DNA of 64,000 nucleotides, from assembly GCF_902459505.1 (NCBI RefSeq), contig NC_047096.1, positions 124,001 through 188,000 on the forward strand, read 5' to 3'. Below the pieces are notes generated by a model. It worked only from the letters and a program-made list of their open reading frames with translations. It searched no databases and was not told the DNA's origin. The position numbers and the translations under genes were made by a program. Below, in pieces: positions 46,775 to 58,734 of the stretch. How positions within the stretch are numbered: the first letter of the stretch is position 1; each line of letters begins with the position of its first letter. The DNA comes from Geotrypetes seraphini. Taxonomy: Eukaryota; Chordata; Amphibia; Gymnophiona; Dermophiidae.

Positions 46775-48060
46775 AAGGTGTTAGCATATATTAGTGAATG
46801 TTGAGCTGTGTTGAATTGTAACAACCTCTTATCAGAGAGGAAAACGGTGGGGTATGCTGTGCTGTGGATTTACCATGGCACGGCCTGTGTTGTGCTGTCA
46901 GTCAGTATTATGCTGTGATCCTGAATATAAACATGGCCATGGTACCACCAGCGGTGTTGTAGCTTTGCTAGTAGTGGATGTGAGTACCACGAGTGGCTAT
47001 ATAGATTGATGCATTGTCAACGCTGTGCTGTGATTGTGGAAATAGTGCATTGGAGTAAATGTGCTCTGAGAGTGGACAGGGGATAAATCAGTGCACCGCC
47101 ATCAGTGTTAAACTGTGAGAGCAGATATAAAGTATGACATACATTTGTTTTCCTGAGCTGCTTTTGGTGGTTCATCTGATCCGTCTGGAATAAAAATGCT
47201 CTGGTAGCCACTTAGAAGTAAAACAAAGAAAAGATGATCCCTTTTTATTCGACTAACAATCTCTTTTTTGATTGGCTTTTGAAGGCAATACCTTCAAGTT
47301 AGTCCAATTAAAAAGGGATGAACTTCTTTTCTTTGTTTTGTTTCTGTTTATTACTGTTAATATTGAGATTATGGCTACATTTTCCATTGAGATTTTCTGT
47401 GGAGAGGAGAGGAGACAAATACAGACACATTTCAGACATTGGCCTTTTCATCTCACCAGTGTGTGAGCTCTCACACACACAACTAATACAGTGTGAATTG
47501 TCACAACTCATCTTACTAACACATCTTTAGAGTGTCAGATTCTGGAAGAAGGAACTGTCAGAAATCCATCACTAGCAAATGAAACACCTTTCTAATATTC
47601 ATAAACACCAATTTAACCTGTAGTGTTCCTTCCCATACAGAGTTACTGTGATATATAATACAATGCTATATGTTCCAATAAGGACTATGGGACCTATTCT
47701 AGGGGCTTATGGACACAGTGTTGAAACCTAAGTCAGACAGATCATGAAGTATGAGGTTACGTGTTGCAAAGAACAGGAAATGTTCCCAGGGCACCTTTTT
47801 TCCTGGAATTTACAGAGTATGTGATCCCTTTAAGAGTTTCCACTTGAATAGGTGAAGAACACTAACCTGGGAAAGCATTTCAACTTGGCACAACATTTCA
47901 GCTGAAACGCAGATTTAGTACAAATTAATTATACAGTACAATTTAGAATATATATATATATATACACACACACGCAGAGAAATAAATATAATATTTCTAC
48001 TATTAGTATTATTATTATTGTAATCATCTTGCCCATAAGTTTGTCATTATCAGTTCTGTA
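46775..48060. other. Mostly unassigned DNA with a small foldback
   Basis: 47227-47313 is a foldback (gatccctttttattcgacta / tagtccaattaaaaagggat). 47948-47972 is a (ta)n(ca)n run. The rest, including 46800-47220, is unlike other repeats in the window and may be single copy. Confidence 0.5.
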
Positions 48061-48064
48061 ACAA

Positions 48065-48470
48065 GTCACTTCATTGGTTCCCTATCCATTTCCATATGCA
48101 ACTCCTCAGAATCTCTCCCTATACTCCTCCTTGGGAACTCCGTTCATCGGGCAAGCCTCTCTTATCTGCACCCTTCTCCTCCATTACCAACTCCAGACTA
48201 CTTTCCTTTTCTCTTGCTGCACCTGGAACAGACTGCCTGAGTCAATAGGTCAAGCTCTGTCCCTGGCAGTATTCAAATCCAGGTTAAAAGGCCACTTTTT
48301 TAAGTTGCTTTTAACTCCTATCCCCCACTTTCTTGTAAATTACCAAAGCCTGAGAAACTCCCTAACCCCCCTACTTGTCTTGCTTGTATGATTACTGAGC
48401 AGGGACTGTTTTAATGTACAACACTGTGTATATTTTGCAGCGCTATAGAAATGATAAGTAGAATTAGTAG
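48065..48470 (+). mobile_element. L2-like LINE 3' end
   Basis: Contains ctggaacagactgcctgagt, aggttaaaaggccacttttt and the tail gcgctatagaaatgataagt ending agtagtag. Confidence 0.75.
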
Positions 48471-51260
48471 TAGATGGTGGAAGGAGGACAATCAATGGGA
48501 CACTGTGTTACTTGGGTATAAATTATATCACAAGGTTAGTGTAGATAAAATGGGAGGGGGGTTGCATTATATATTAAACAAAATAAACATTCTGTATGAC
48601 ATAGATAGCAGCGTGGAATCCATATGGATAGAAATTCCATGTGTGAAGGGAAGGAATATAAAGGTAGGGTTATACAACCATCCCCGGGACAAAATGAGCA
48701 GACAGATGAAGGAATGTTTTCAGAGATTAGGAAAGCTGGAGAATTGGGCAACTGTATAATAATGGGTGATTTCAATTATCCCAACGTTGACTGGATATAT
48801 GTTACATCAGAGTGTGCTAGGGAGGTAAAATTCTTAGATATCATAAATGACTGCTTCTTGGAGAACTGAGGCAGGAACCAATAAAAGGGGGAGCTATTTT
48901 AGATTGGTCTTTAGTGAATCCAGGGTATAGCATAGGTGTCGGAATTGGTGGGGGCATGGTCTCTCCATAAATTTGGCAGTCAGAAGAGTCCCTGCCTTCC
49001 CAAACCCACCCCCCAGCCTATGCAGCATAGGTTCTTCCCTCTGTTCCCAACCTCAGCCCCACCCCTCTCCCATCTGCAGGATCCTGTGGCACAACCTCTC
49101 CAGTTCCCGACTACCCCACCTACTCCCTGCCGCTGTACTTTTAAATATTTGGGCAGCTGGCAACGGCAACAAAGTGAGCTTGCTGCTGTTGGCTTGCCCC
49201 GGAAGTCGTCATTCTACAGCAACTTCCTCTTCCTGTATAGGCAGGATGCTGCAGAATGATGACTTCCAGGGCAGGCCAACAGCAGCAGGCTCACTTTGTT
49301 GATGCTGCTAGCTGCCCGAAGATTTAAAAGTACAGCAGCGGGGAGGAGGTAAGGTGGGGGAGTTGGGAGCAGGAGAGGTCGTGCCACAGGATCCCCCGGG
49401 GGGGGGGACTGACTGAGGTTGGGACAGAGGGAAGAACATGGGCTTGTGGGGGGCGGTTGGGAAGGACAGATGCTGCACAGGCTGGGAGTTGGGAAGGACA
49501 GATGCTGCATGGGCTGGTGGGGTTGGGAAGTCAAGAAGGACATATGTTGCATAGACTGGAGGGGGGTTGGGAAGGCAGGGAAGAACAGATGCTCATAGGC
49601 TAGGGGTAGAAAAGGCATGAAAGGATAGATGCACAGACTCAGGGGGTTGGGAAAGACAACTTCGAGAGAGTAAGGCAGATAGACAAGGGCAAGCCGGTCA
49701 ACATTGTATATCTGGATTTTCAGAAGGCGTTTGACAAGGTCCCGCATGAACGACTACTACGAAAAATTGCAAGCCATGGAATCGAGGGTGACATACTCAT
49801 ATGGATAAAAAACTGGTTGGCGGATCGGAAACGGAGAGTGGGGTAAATGGACAATACTCGGACTGGAAAAGCGTCACGAGCGGAGTGCCACAGGGTTTGG
49901 TGCTTGGACCCGTGCTCTTCAACATATTTATAAACGACCTCGAAATTGGTATGAGTGAGGTGATTAAATTAAAATTGTCTGTAGTACCTGAAGATTGGAA
50001 GGTGGTCAGTGTTACACCAATTTTTAAAAAGGGTTCTAAGGGAAATCCAGGAAATTATAGACTGGTAAGCCTGACTTCAGTGCTGTGCAAAATAGTGGAA
50101 ACAATTCTAAAAAGTTGTAGAACAGACAGACATAATTTAATGGGAGAGAGTCAGCTTGGGTTCATCCAAGGGAGGCCTTCCCTCACCAATTTGTTTGACT
50201 TCTTTGAAGGTGTTAGTTAATAAACATGCGGATAAAGGTGAGCCGGATGAAGTAGCACATCTAGATTTTCAGAAAACTTTTGACAAAATTCCTAAGAGGC
50301 TCCTGAGAAAATTAATCAAGGGATAGAAGGCAACATTCAATTATGGCTTAGGAATTGGTTAGAGGGTAGGGTTAAATGGCCATTTTTCTCAATGGAGTAG
50401 GGTAAAGAGTAGAGTGCCGAAGGGATCTGTTCTGGGACCGGTGCTATTTAACTTATTTATAAATGATTTGGAAATTGGAACAATGGGTGAGGTGATTAAA
50501 TTTTCAGATGACACTAAACTGTTCAAAATTGTTAAAATGAATGCAGACTGTGACAAATTGCAGACACACCTTGGGAAATTGGAAAACTGGGCGTCCAAAT
50601 GGCAGATGAAATTTAATGTGGACAAATGCAAAGTGATGCACATTGGGAAGAATAACTCAAATCATAGCTACCAGATGCTAGGGTCCACCATTGGAATGAG
50701 TGCCCAAGAAAAGGATCTGGGTATCATTGTAGACAATATGCTGAAACCTTCTGCCCAATGTGAGGCGACGGTCAAAAAAGCAAACTAGATGCTAGGAATT
50801 ATTAAAAAAGGGATGGTAAACAAGCCTAAGAATGATATAATTCCTGTGTATTGCTCCATGGCACGACCTCGCCTTGAGTATTGCATTCAGTTCTGGTTGC
50901 CTTATCTCTAGAAAGATATAGCAGAACTAGAAAAGGTTCAAAGAACAGTGATCATGAGGATTAAGGGGATAGAACTCCTCTCGTAGAGCTCTTCAGCTTG
51001 GAAAAGAGATGGCTGAGGGAGATACGATGAAAGTCTACATAATCCTGAGTGGTGTAGAATGAGTACAAGTGGATCATTATTTTACTTCATCAAAAATTAC
51101 AAAGACTAGGGGACCCTTGATTAAGTTACAGGGAGATAAATTCAAAACCAACAAGAGGATATATTTTTTCACTCAGAGAATAGTTAAGCTCTGGAACGTG
51201 TTGACTGGTAGTATGGAGAGAGGCAACAATCTCCATAATAACCTACTGGGACAATGAAAT
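48471..51260 (+). mobile_element. CR1 LINE mosaic (endonuclease, inserted foldback, RT)
   Basis: 48471-48930 encodes the endonuclease N-terminal region with IIMGDFNYPNVDW (48757-48795). 48931-49658 is an inserted foldback element. 49660-49968 matches the RT middle of the CR1 at 8216 (tctggattttcagaaggcgt). 49969-51260 is another CR1 subfamily: [40 protein letters not shown] with an intact FSDD box, CKVMHIGKNNSNHSYQML, ending near ttcactcagagaatagttaa. Multiple stops; inactive. Confidence 0.8.
48931..49658. mobile_element. Foldback element with G-rich array inside CR1
   Basis: Arms from about 49010-49215 and 49252-49490 pair (for example gcaggatcctgtggcacaac with gtgccacaggatcc, and ccgctgtacttttaaatatt with gatttaaaagtacagcagcgg). 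49440-49650 is a G/A-rich degenerate array with gaaggacagatgctgca units. Same hairpin-plus-array style as the hAT elements. Confidence 0.75.
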
Positions 51261-51375
51261 GAGGATGGTAGGAGAGTGAGAAAATGAAAACAGCAACAAA
51301 GGGAGGAAAAGAATATAACAGAGAGATGTAGACACACAGCTACACACATAGAACAAAACATCCACACTATATATA

Positions 51376-51748
51376 CACTTTGCCCCTGTATTCGTAGGGG
51401 TTAGGGGCAGAGCCGGCCCGCGAATAAGGAAAAATCGCAAATAACTTTTTCTATGTTATTCGTGGGGTTCTTTTTAAAAACCCTCGTGAATATGATGAAA
51501 TCGCGAATAAAATTGTTCTCTCTGCACGCCGAAGGAAGTGCTGGAAAAAAGCAAATTTCTCTCTGCATGCTGAAGCAAGTGCTGGAAAAAAGCAAATTTC
51601 TACATGCTGAAAAAAGTGCTGGGAAAAAAGCACCAAACTTTTTATTGGCACTCTGGAATGACATAATTTCAGGGAGGAGCCAACAAGACAAAAACCATGA
51701 ATAATCAAAGTCACGAGTAATAAACCTGCAAATACAGAGGGAGAAGTG
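51376..51748. mobile_element. Tigger-like DNA element with TA duplication
   Basis: Ends cactttgcccctgtattcg and caaatacagagggagaagtg are inverted repeats flanked by TA (51374-51375, 51749-51750). 51516-51640 is about three copies of a 37-bp unit (gaagtgctggaaaaaagcaa). The ggggttaggggcagagccgg segment is shared with 58804-59266. Confidence 0.8.
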
Positions 51749-51799
51749 TACTCAGAAAACAAACAGACGCACATATATATATGCATACACACACAGCAC

Positions 51800-52033
51800 A
51801 GTTACTTACCTGTAACATGTGCTATCCAGGGACAGCAGGCAGATATTCTCACAGCCCACCCACCTCTCCTAGTTGGCTTCTTCACTTGGGCATAGAACTG
51901 ACGACAGTGCGGAGTGTCTCGAATCTTCGTTAAAAGCTTAAAGTGACAGTACATGTTAGCACTGTCCAAACCGGGCTCCATGGATGACCTCACCCATCTG
52001 TGAGAATATGGCTGCCTGCTTATCCTGGGATAA
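51800..52033. mobile_element. DIRS-like fossil, terminal parts only
   Basis: The left end has ctgtaacatgtgctatccag and ggacagcaggcagatattct; the right end has gtgagaatatggctgcctgc and ttatcctgggataa. These match the terminal repeat of the DIRS-like fossil at 21311-23302. Coding parts are absent. Confidence 0.7.
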
Positions 52034-52189
52034 TTACATGCACACATATTCATGCACATATAGTCAAGGCATTAAACTTTTCAATCAGCTTTCTTAAGGT
52101 AGATAGCAGATACAATCTTCACATTACAGTACCTTAAGGCAACCACTCATAGACTGGCTTTTTTTTTCTTTTTATACATAGGACTGTGC

Positions 52190-52515
52190 TTTATACATGG
52201 GGCTATGTTTCGCTGAAGCTGTTTCAAGGTAATACCCTATAAGGCATAAATAAGCATTAGTAAATACTACACTCTATAACATTTAATAAAAAGAAAAAAA
52301 AATCTGCAGCCATGTTTCCTGATTTAATATAGAGACACAGAAAACATTGAACTGGCACACTAAGGTGATATTTGATATTTCACTGATTAAAAACTGACTT
52401 TTCTAAGCATTTATCATTTTTATTAAATGTTATAGAGTGTAGTATATACTAATGCTTATTTATGCCTTATACGGATAATTTCCTTGGAACAGCTTCGGCG
52501 AAACATAGTCCTACA
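52190..52515. mobile_element. Foldback element
   Basis: Arms ctatgtttcgctgaagctgt...gcataaataagcattagta and tactaatgcttatttatgcc...agcttcggcgaaacatag. About 95-bp arms, AT-rich loop. Contains the recurrent gtttcgc core. Confidence 0.85.
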
Positions 52516-52559
52516 TTGGAATACAATCCCCTAGCCACATTATAAATGAGTATCTATTT

Positions 52560-52935
52560 AAACTAAACTAAACTAAAGCTTAACTTTGTATACCGAGTCA
52601 TTATTCTAAGAAGGCTCGACTCGGTTTACAGCAATTAAATAAACAGGGAATGATTTACAAATGATAAATAGAAGATAATAGCAAAATTTCAAAAAAATTA
52701 GTTTTCAAAATGTTTGGCAAATAGAGTAGTTTTTAAAGATTTACGGAAAAATTGAAACGAATTGGAACTCCTTAAAAAAAGGGGAGATCATTCCAGAGTT
52801 GAGAGAATTTAAAGAGCAAAGATTGACTAATTTAATGAAAGTATATTTAAAAGCAATTTGGAAAAATTTTGAGACCGATGACGATTTTGGTGCAAGCAGT
52901 CTGTCTGTGAAAACAGAATACACACAGCAGCACTG
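52560..52935 (-). mobile_element. L2-like LINE 3' end (antisense)
   Basis: The minus strand reads SGMISPFFKEFQFVSIF and ends in gactcggtatacaaagtta...tagtttagttt. A related tail lies at 13335-13400. Confidence 0.65.
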
Positions 52936-53023
52936 CCTAAGTCTTTGAGTGGTTGCTTTAAGATGAAGATTATATCACATATTCATGCAGACATATACAA
53001 ATATACAGCAAAAAACACGCAAT

Positions 53024-53813
53024 GGGGCTCATTTTTAAAAAAGAAAAATGTACAAAAAGGGGCAGATGGACATTTTTCTCACAAAAACCTTTCAATTCAT
53101 TATTTTCAAAACTCATTTCTATGATGGTTGTCTGCAGTGTCTAAATCTGAAGGGGGCATGTTGGAGGTGTGGTTTCGATGGGACAAGGCAAGCTTATGAG
53201 TTAGATTTTTTTCTGCAATAATCAAACATTTTAGAAAACATCCAGGGCACAATTTGGACATCGGTTTTAACAATAAGTGCCTAAAAGGTGCCCACTGGAG
53301 GGATGAAGGCATGATATCCCCCTCCCCCATCCAAATATGTGAATGAAACAGTATAATAGCTGCAGAAGTTATAGCCAGTCCTATCAAAGCAGCAAGCATG
53401 TCCCTGAAAGAGCCCCTAGAGAGCTACAGAGATGGGGGACTGGGGTCTATATCCCAGTTTAAGTACTACACTGATGGTGGAAAATGTGAGCCTTCCAAAT
53501 CCACATCTGCAGGCAATTGGTGTGACGTAGTGTAGAGTTGGTTCCAGTAGGTTTAGGGGGGGATTATGGTGAGATGCAAATTTCATTGCACTGGGATGTC
53601 TGTATGGTCAATCGGCTAAAACTACTGATCACTCCTACATTCCAAAGGCTTGTTTTTGTGCATTTTTCTTTTGGACAAGCACATATAAGAAATGGCCATT
53701 TTCAAAACTAAAAGATAGATGGGTCATGTTTACTACTGGGTTTTTGTGCATATTCCACAAAATGTCCAAACTCAGATTTGGATGTCATATCAAAAATACC
53801 CCTCTCTATCTAC
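53024..53813. mobile_element. Unclassified DNA element
   Basis: Starts ggggctcatttttaaaaaag and ends atatcaaaaatacccctc, imperfect inverted ends. The interior shares the aaatgtcc / gatttggatgtcat style of the element at 20733-24236. Confidence 0.5.
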
Positions 53814-55195
53814 TCAGAAAACATACAGACTAAACAGCATTTTACAGAAGTTTTAAACTAAACTAGCGCTTATCCGAGGCAATATAAGATCCCCTGATTT
53901 TGCTTCAGGGCTAATGGTCACCATCAGGGGATTTTGCTTTGCCTCAGATAGTAATTTAAAACTTTTGTAGAATGCTACAGTATTTACTGTAACAGAAAGT
54001 TTAAAAGAAGTGAAGGGTTTTTTATGCCTAGTAGGGTGTTTTTACAGAGCTCATTTTTCAATGTTGCACAGGACTGCGCTCACTTATGACACTGAGGCTT
54101 TTTCCGCCACCACATTCTCACTTTTTGTAATTAATGAGTCAACTTTGGTTTAGTGTCTGGAGATTTCATTTTGCTGTTGAAAAGAAATTGACACAAACAG
54201 TGAGTTTAAAACTACTGAGCACTGGTCTGAATCAAGCCTGGGCTCTAGTACTGACCTGAATCGGCTATTGATCCAGAAGTTACTGGTATCGAGTACTGGC
54301 TTTTGCGCATTCCTATATGCTTGGTTAGCTAAGTGCCGACTACTCAGCACTAAGCAGACACTGGAACTATGGTCCTCTGAGTGGAGCCTCTTCTGTCCAT
54401 TCAAACCCAGTTGAACATCTGTGGAAGTACCGTTCTAATGACTCACTCTGTCCCAGCAAACCTCCTCTTAGCTCCTTGACTCTTTTTTTAACTCATCCCC
54501 TTCAAAAAGCTATTAACAAAGCTGGAGGTTCTTTTTGCTCACAATAAAGAAATAAGGCATGAAATCTTCACTAACGCTGACCACAGAAGAGCTAGCTAAT
54601 CTTATTACTCTTTCTGAGACCCCCGTGTTAAAAAACAAACAAGCCAACAACTTGTACACGGCCTTTGGTTAATTCCCACTACAATTCCTTGTGACTCTTA
54701 ACTCTCCTAAGATATAAACTGCTTTGACTGTAACCACAGGAAGGTGGTATGTCAAATCCCATCCTAGTAGTTAATGCCTTCATTACCATGAGATTGAAAT
54801 GAGCTGTGAGCTGATGTCAGTACTTAGTTAGGGGTCCTTTTACTAAGGGGCGCGTGCTAAATGCTAACACATCCATTATATTCTATGGATGCGTTAGTGT
54901 TTAGCACGCTAGATTGGCTAATGCGCCTTAGTAAAAGAGGGGGTTAATCAGCTACGCTCACAATTACACAGCATTTTGTCTTGCTCATTAGCATAACATC
55001 TTTTGTGGTTCATAGTGCACTGGACCCCAGAAGAAGGTCACTTCTGACCAAAACACGGACCATGTCGGGTTTATACCAGAGCTTTTCTACTGTGTGAGAT
55101 CATTTTGGTTTTATGAACTGCACCTTGTATATGAAGAGTTTCTGAATAAAGTTTGCATCAAGATCATCAGTTCCACAGTTGTTTCCTTTTGTCAG
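53814..55195. other. Unassigned DNA with one MITE and one small foldback
   Basis: 53860-53945 is a small foldback (gatcccctgattttgcttca / catcaggggattttgctttg). 54831-54943 is listed separately. 55017-55072 contains the recurrent motif in antisense (ccagaagaaggtcacttctg...aacacggaccatgtcggg). 53950-54820 shows nothing I can assign. Confidence 0.5.
54831..54943. mobile_element. CCTTTTACTAA-type palindromic MITE
   Basis: ggggtccttttactaagg against ccttagtaaaagaggggg, centre at tattctatggat. Flanks tta on both sides. Confidence 0.85.
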
Positions 55196-55199
55196 TGCA

Positions 55200-55762
55200 T
55201 AGTTACATAGAAACATAGAAATAGACGGCAGATAAGGGCCACGGCCCATCCAGTCTGCCCACCCTAATGTCCCTCCCCTACCTTTGCCCTGTGAATAGAT
55301 CCCATGTGCCGATCCCATTTGGCCTTAAAATCAGGCACGCTGCTGGCCTCAATCACCTGCAGTGGAAGACTATTCCAGCGATCAACCACCCTTTCAGTGA
55401 AAAAGAATTTCCTGGTGTCACCTCGTAGTTTCCCGCCCCTGATTTTCCACGGATGCCCTCTTGTTGTCGTGGGGCCCTTGAAAAAGAAGATATCTTCCTC
55501 CGCCTCGATGTGGCCCGTTAGACTGCACACAAAACTCATTTTAACATAGGCTGGCTGCTTCTGTGCACAGAATTGCATAAAGAAACCAAGCTAAGTTGTT
55601 ATAGGGGAAAACATCCTCCAGGGATTGAAGACAAAGTTAGACAAGTTCCTGCTGAACCGGAACGTATGCTGGTCACAGGGGCTGCCGCGGGAGCGGACTG
55701 CTGGGCACAATAGACCACGGGTCTGACCCAGCAGCGGCTATTCTTATGTTCTTATGTGTGGA
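55200..55762. mobile_element. Two CR1 3' ends, antisense then sense
   Basis: 55200-55578 on the minus strand keeps a 104-codon frame: DIFFFKGPTTTRGHPWKIRG and RKFFFTERVVDRWNSLPLQV, the ORF2 C-terminus, with its 3' tail toward 55200. 55595-55762 is a sense tail of the 8216-type CR1 (gcagcggctattcttatgtt). Confidence 0.85.
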
Positions 55763-57162
55763 ATGGATACGACCCTTTCAGAGTTCTACATTTCCTACCA
55801 TTGTCATCTTAGGCACATTTACACACACAAACCAGAAGAATGCTCAAGCCTGTTTTAACATACCCAAACCTGAACCATGCACTTCCATAACATGTACACA
55901 TCCAGCATATGCCTGATACATGTTTGAATTGCATACAACACAGAAAAAGACCACCCACTTATTCTGTCCAAAATGCTAAGGCTAGGCCTTACCCTTGAGA
56001 GTATACGGTCCAACACTTAGCTCTCTCCAACACTGACCTGTCTCTTGTCTAACTCCAAAGTTCTACGAAACTCTAAATGGCTAGCAAAACTTCTCTGAAT
56101 AGTGCGCCAGAGTCCCCCATGTAACCTGCCAGACAAACCCAATTAAGAGTTTCAGCAAGGACTGTAAGAGAACTTGCAGCTGATGGGTGATTGTAACATT
56201 ACACACACCCACATCCCCTAGTCTCTTTTCCCCTCATTGACAGTCAAATGCACATTGTTGAATCAGGCAAGGGTGCCTGGTTATGCATTTTGCCCTCCGC
56301 TTTTACTAAGGATCCTGTATCGCTCCTTTTTACCACCAGCTGCCCCAGGATGGCATTCTACTGTCTCATCAGCCTTTCATGAAGAAATATTTCCTGATCT
56401 ACTTCCTCAGAATCTCATGACATGGCTCCCTAATTTGTGTCTGGATCTTTATTCTTAGAATGTATACTCTGAACACAAGTAGATATCTCAGCTTGCACTT
56501 CGTGTGACCAATGTGAATTTAAAGACAAGCTTCCTGGTATTATACGGTATATTACATTCACTTTTAAGAGAGTTATGGCCCAAGCTCACCATGATTACCA
56601 GCAGAATGTCACTTTCTGTTCACAAAATTCAGCAAGACCATGAAGAAATAAAGGATACTTTGTGCCTATAGAGGAGTGAAATATTATAACATAATTAGTA
56701 ACACGTATAGGAGGGTTGGTTTGTGCAGCAGAGTATCCTTTTTCCAGATGAATGAGAATCACTTTCAGCCAAGTAGAATTTTCTTTAATTTGATTGTGGA
56801 TGTGGGAAATGTCTCCTTATATCTCCCGACTCACGTGCTTTTCTTTTTTTGCTTGGTTTTGAAGAAAACAGACATTCTTTTAATCTTATTGCATTTTTCA
56901 TAAGTTCCTTTTTTTCCAGTCTTGTAAGGGGAAATTTGGTGAATCCAGCTGTTGGTATTCAAAGCAACAGGAGAGGAACATTCTAGGATGAGCTGGAATG
57001 GTTGGAGAACATGGAAATAGTTGCTCAGGAAAAGTAGATTCAAGGAACAGAATACAACTTCCATTTTTTGAAAATATTTATCTTGTGCTTATCCTTCAGT
57101 GAGAACTCTAGGAATTGTCCACTGTGGAGCGGGCCCAGACTTAATCATGGCAACAGCAAATA
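55763..57162 (-). other. SLC6A17: SLC6A17 3' flank / probable 3' UTR
   Basis: No repeats recognised over most of this stretch. A minus-strand AATAAA at about 56453-56448, some 710 nt past the stop, is a candidate polyadenylation signal. The 3' UTR extent is inferred only. Confidence 0.4.
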
Positions 57163-57531
57163 TTACAGTTCAGATTCTGGGCTGGTTGCAAGGAGATAGC
57201 CACCGCCATAGCGTCCACTGGAAATACCACTCATCTCCATGGGAGAGATACTTTCAGGACCAAGGTATGAGCGATGAGTGGGCATAGGTGAAGGGGCTTC
57301 ACTGGACATTTTACTCAGGATGAACCGAGTTTCGTCATTATCCTCCAAGTTTGAGATATCCTTCATCATCTGACCCCTCTTGTAGGATACAGACAGTGTG
57401 TTGGAACCATCAGACATCAAGTGGAACTGACGTAGTATAAAGACCATGGGCACTGGAAAAATTGCCAGGATGATAAGAGAGATGAGCATTGCCAGAGCCC
57501 AGGGAGGGTAGTTCAGAAACATCTCTCCAGC
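57163..57531 (-). CDS. SLC6A17: SLC6A17 last coding exon (C-terminal 122 codons)
   Basis: SLC6A17 (NTT4) is a sodium-dependent transporter of neutral amino acids on synaptic vesicles. The exon starts after acceptor ttttctAG at 57533-57532 with AGEMFLNYPPWALAML. It carries the last membrane helix (about LAMLISLIILAIFPVPMVFI), the juxtamembrane RQFHLMSDGSN, and the cytoplasmic tail with KGQMMKDISNLEDNDETRF, PSPMPTHRSYLGPE and GYLLATSPESEL-stop. The tail matches recalled mammalian NTT4 almost residue for residue and differs from its paralogue SLC6A15. Acceptor phase appears to be 0. Upstream exons lie beyond 64000. Confidence 0.96.
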   Translation of the reverse strand, partial: AGEMFLNYPPWALAMLISLIILAIFPVPMVFILRQFHLMSDGSNTLSVSYKRGQMMKDISNLEDNDETRFILSKMSSEAPSPMPTHRSYLGPESISPMEMSGISSGRYGGGYLLATSPESEL

Positions 57532-58504
57532 CTAGAAAAGGGCAAAATGATGTTACTGGTGAATTAGGGTGGGCAAAATTCAAGAACAGAAGAATGCAAA
57601 AATTCACACTTTAAGATTCTGAGACTCAAAAGTGCTAAGATTCATACTCCAAGCCCGCTATGCAAAGTGAAATCTACGAAACTCTATGCTATTGTAGGCT
57701 CATAAGTAGATAAATGGGCCAGGACCTGTGAAAATTAAACAGGACATATGAAAATAAGAGTTGCCATTCTGGGGCAGATCAAAGGTCCTATTTCCAAGAA
57801 TGGTCAACTCAGGTCCCAAGAGTAAAACAGTTGTGATGCTTATCCTAGCAATAAGTAGTAGATTCTCCCAAATCTATCTTAATAATGACTTGTGAACTTT
57901 TATTTTAGGAAAAGTTCTGGCCATAGTGGCAGGAGAGCAATTACAGCTGGCCATGAGTAGATATATGTGGAATGAGGTTGGAAGCCAGGAACAAAGATGA
58001 ACTCATCTTATAATATAAGCCACATTTCAAGTCTGGAATGTAATTTGTGGTGCCAGCCAAATATTGGAAAAATACAAAAAGAATCATCAAGTTAATGAAG
58101 GGATTTATGTGCACTGAAAGACTGACTTAACTAGGATTAGATTCCATAGAAAAGAAATGCATGAAATGAAAGGCTACAAATAAAAATTTTAAAAAGATAA
58201 ACAATAGATCACTTAACATTGCAGCCCAATGCAATTTTACAAAATAAAACAAAACAATGCACCCGTTTATTGCAGAAACCACAGAACCAGCTGATAAAAA
58301 TCCCCCACCCAAGTGAAAAAAAACCCTGTTTTCAATGTCTTCTGTGAACTCCACTTGCAGCTCATTGCAGAGCTGGGATGTCTGAAGAGGTTCTGCACCT
58401 GCCCACTGGAGCATCACAACAGTTATCCAGGAAAATATGCTGCAGGATATTCAATGCTATGTAGCCAGGAATGGCTCCTAGATGACTAAATAGCTGCACA
58501 CCTC

Positions 58505-58720
58505 GTAGTCCGCCAGTCGTTATTATTTATATACGGCCTATCAAGGTTATCTAAGTGGTTTATAATCAGAATTTTCCCCATCTGTCCTAGTGGGCTCATA
58601 ATCTAATATACCTGGAGCAATGGATGATTGAGTGACTTGCTCAGGATCACAAGGAACAGCACGGTGTTTGAACCCACAACCTCAGGGTGTTGAGGCTGTA
58701 GCTTTAACCACCGAGCCACC
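58505..58720 (-). mobile_element. CORE-type SINE (antisense copy)
   Basis: Reverse complement of the 5545-5780 family: tRNA-like head at 58720 side (ggtggctcggtggttaaagc, B-box-like ggttcaaacac), CORE part and tail toward 58505 (ataggccgtatataaataat). Confidence 0.85.
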
Positions 58721-58734
58721 CCTTTCTCACATTA

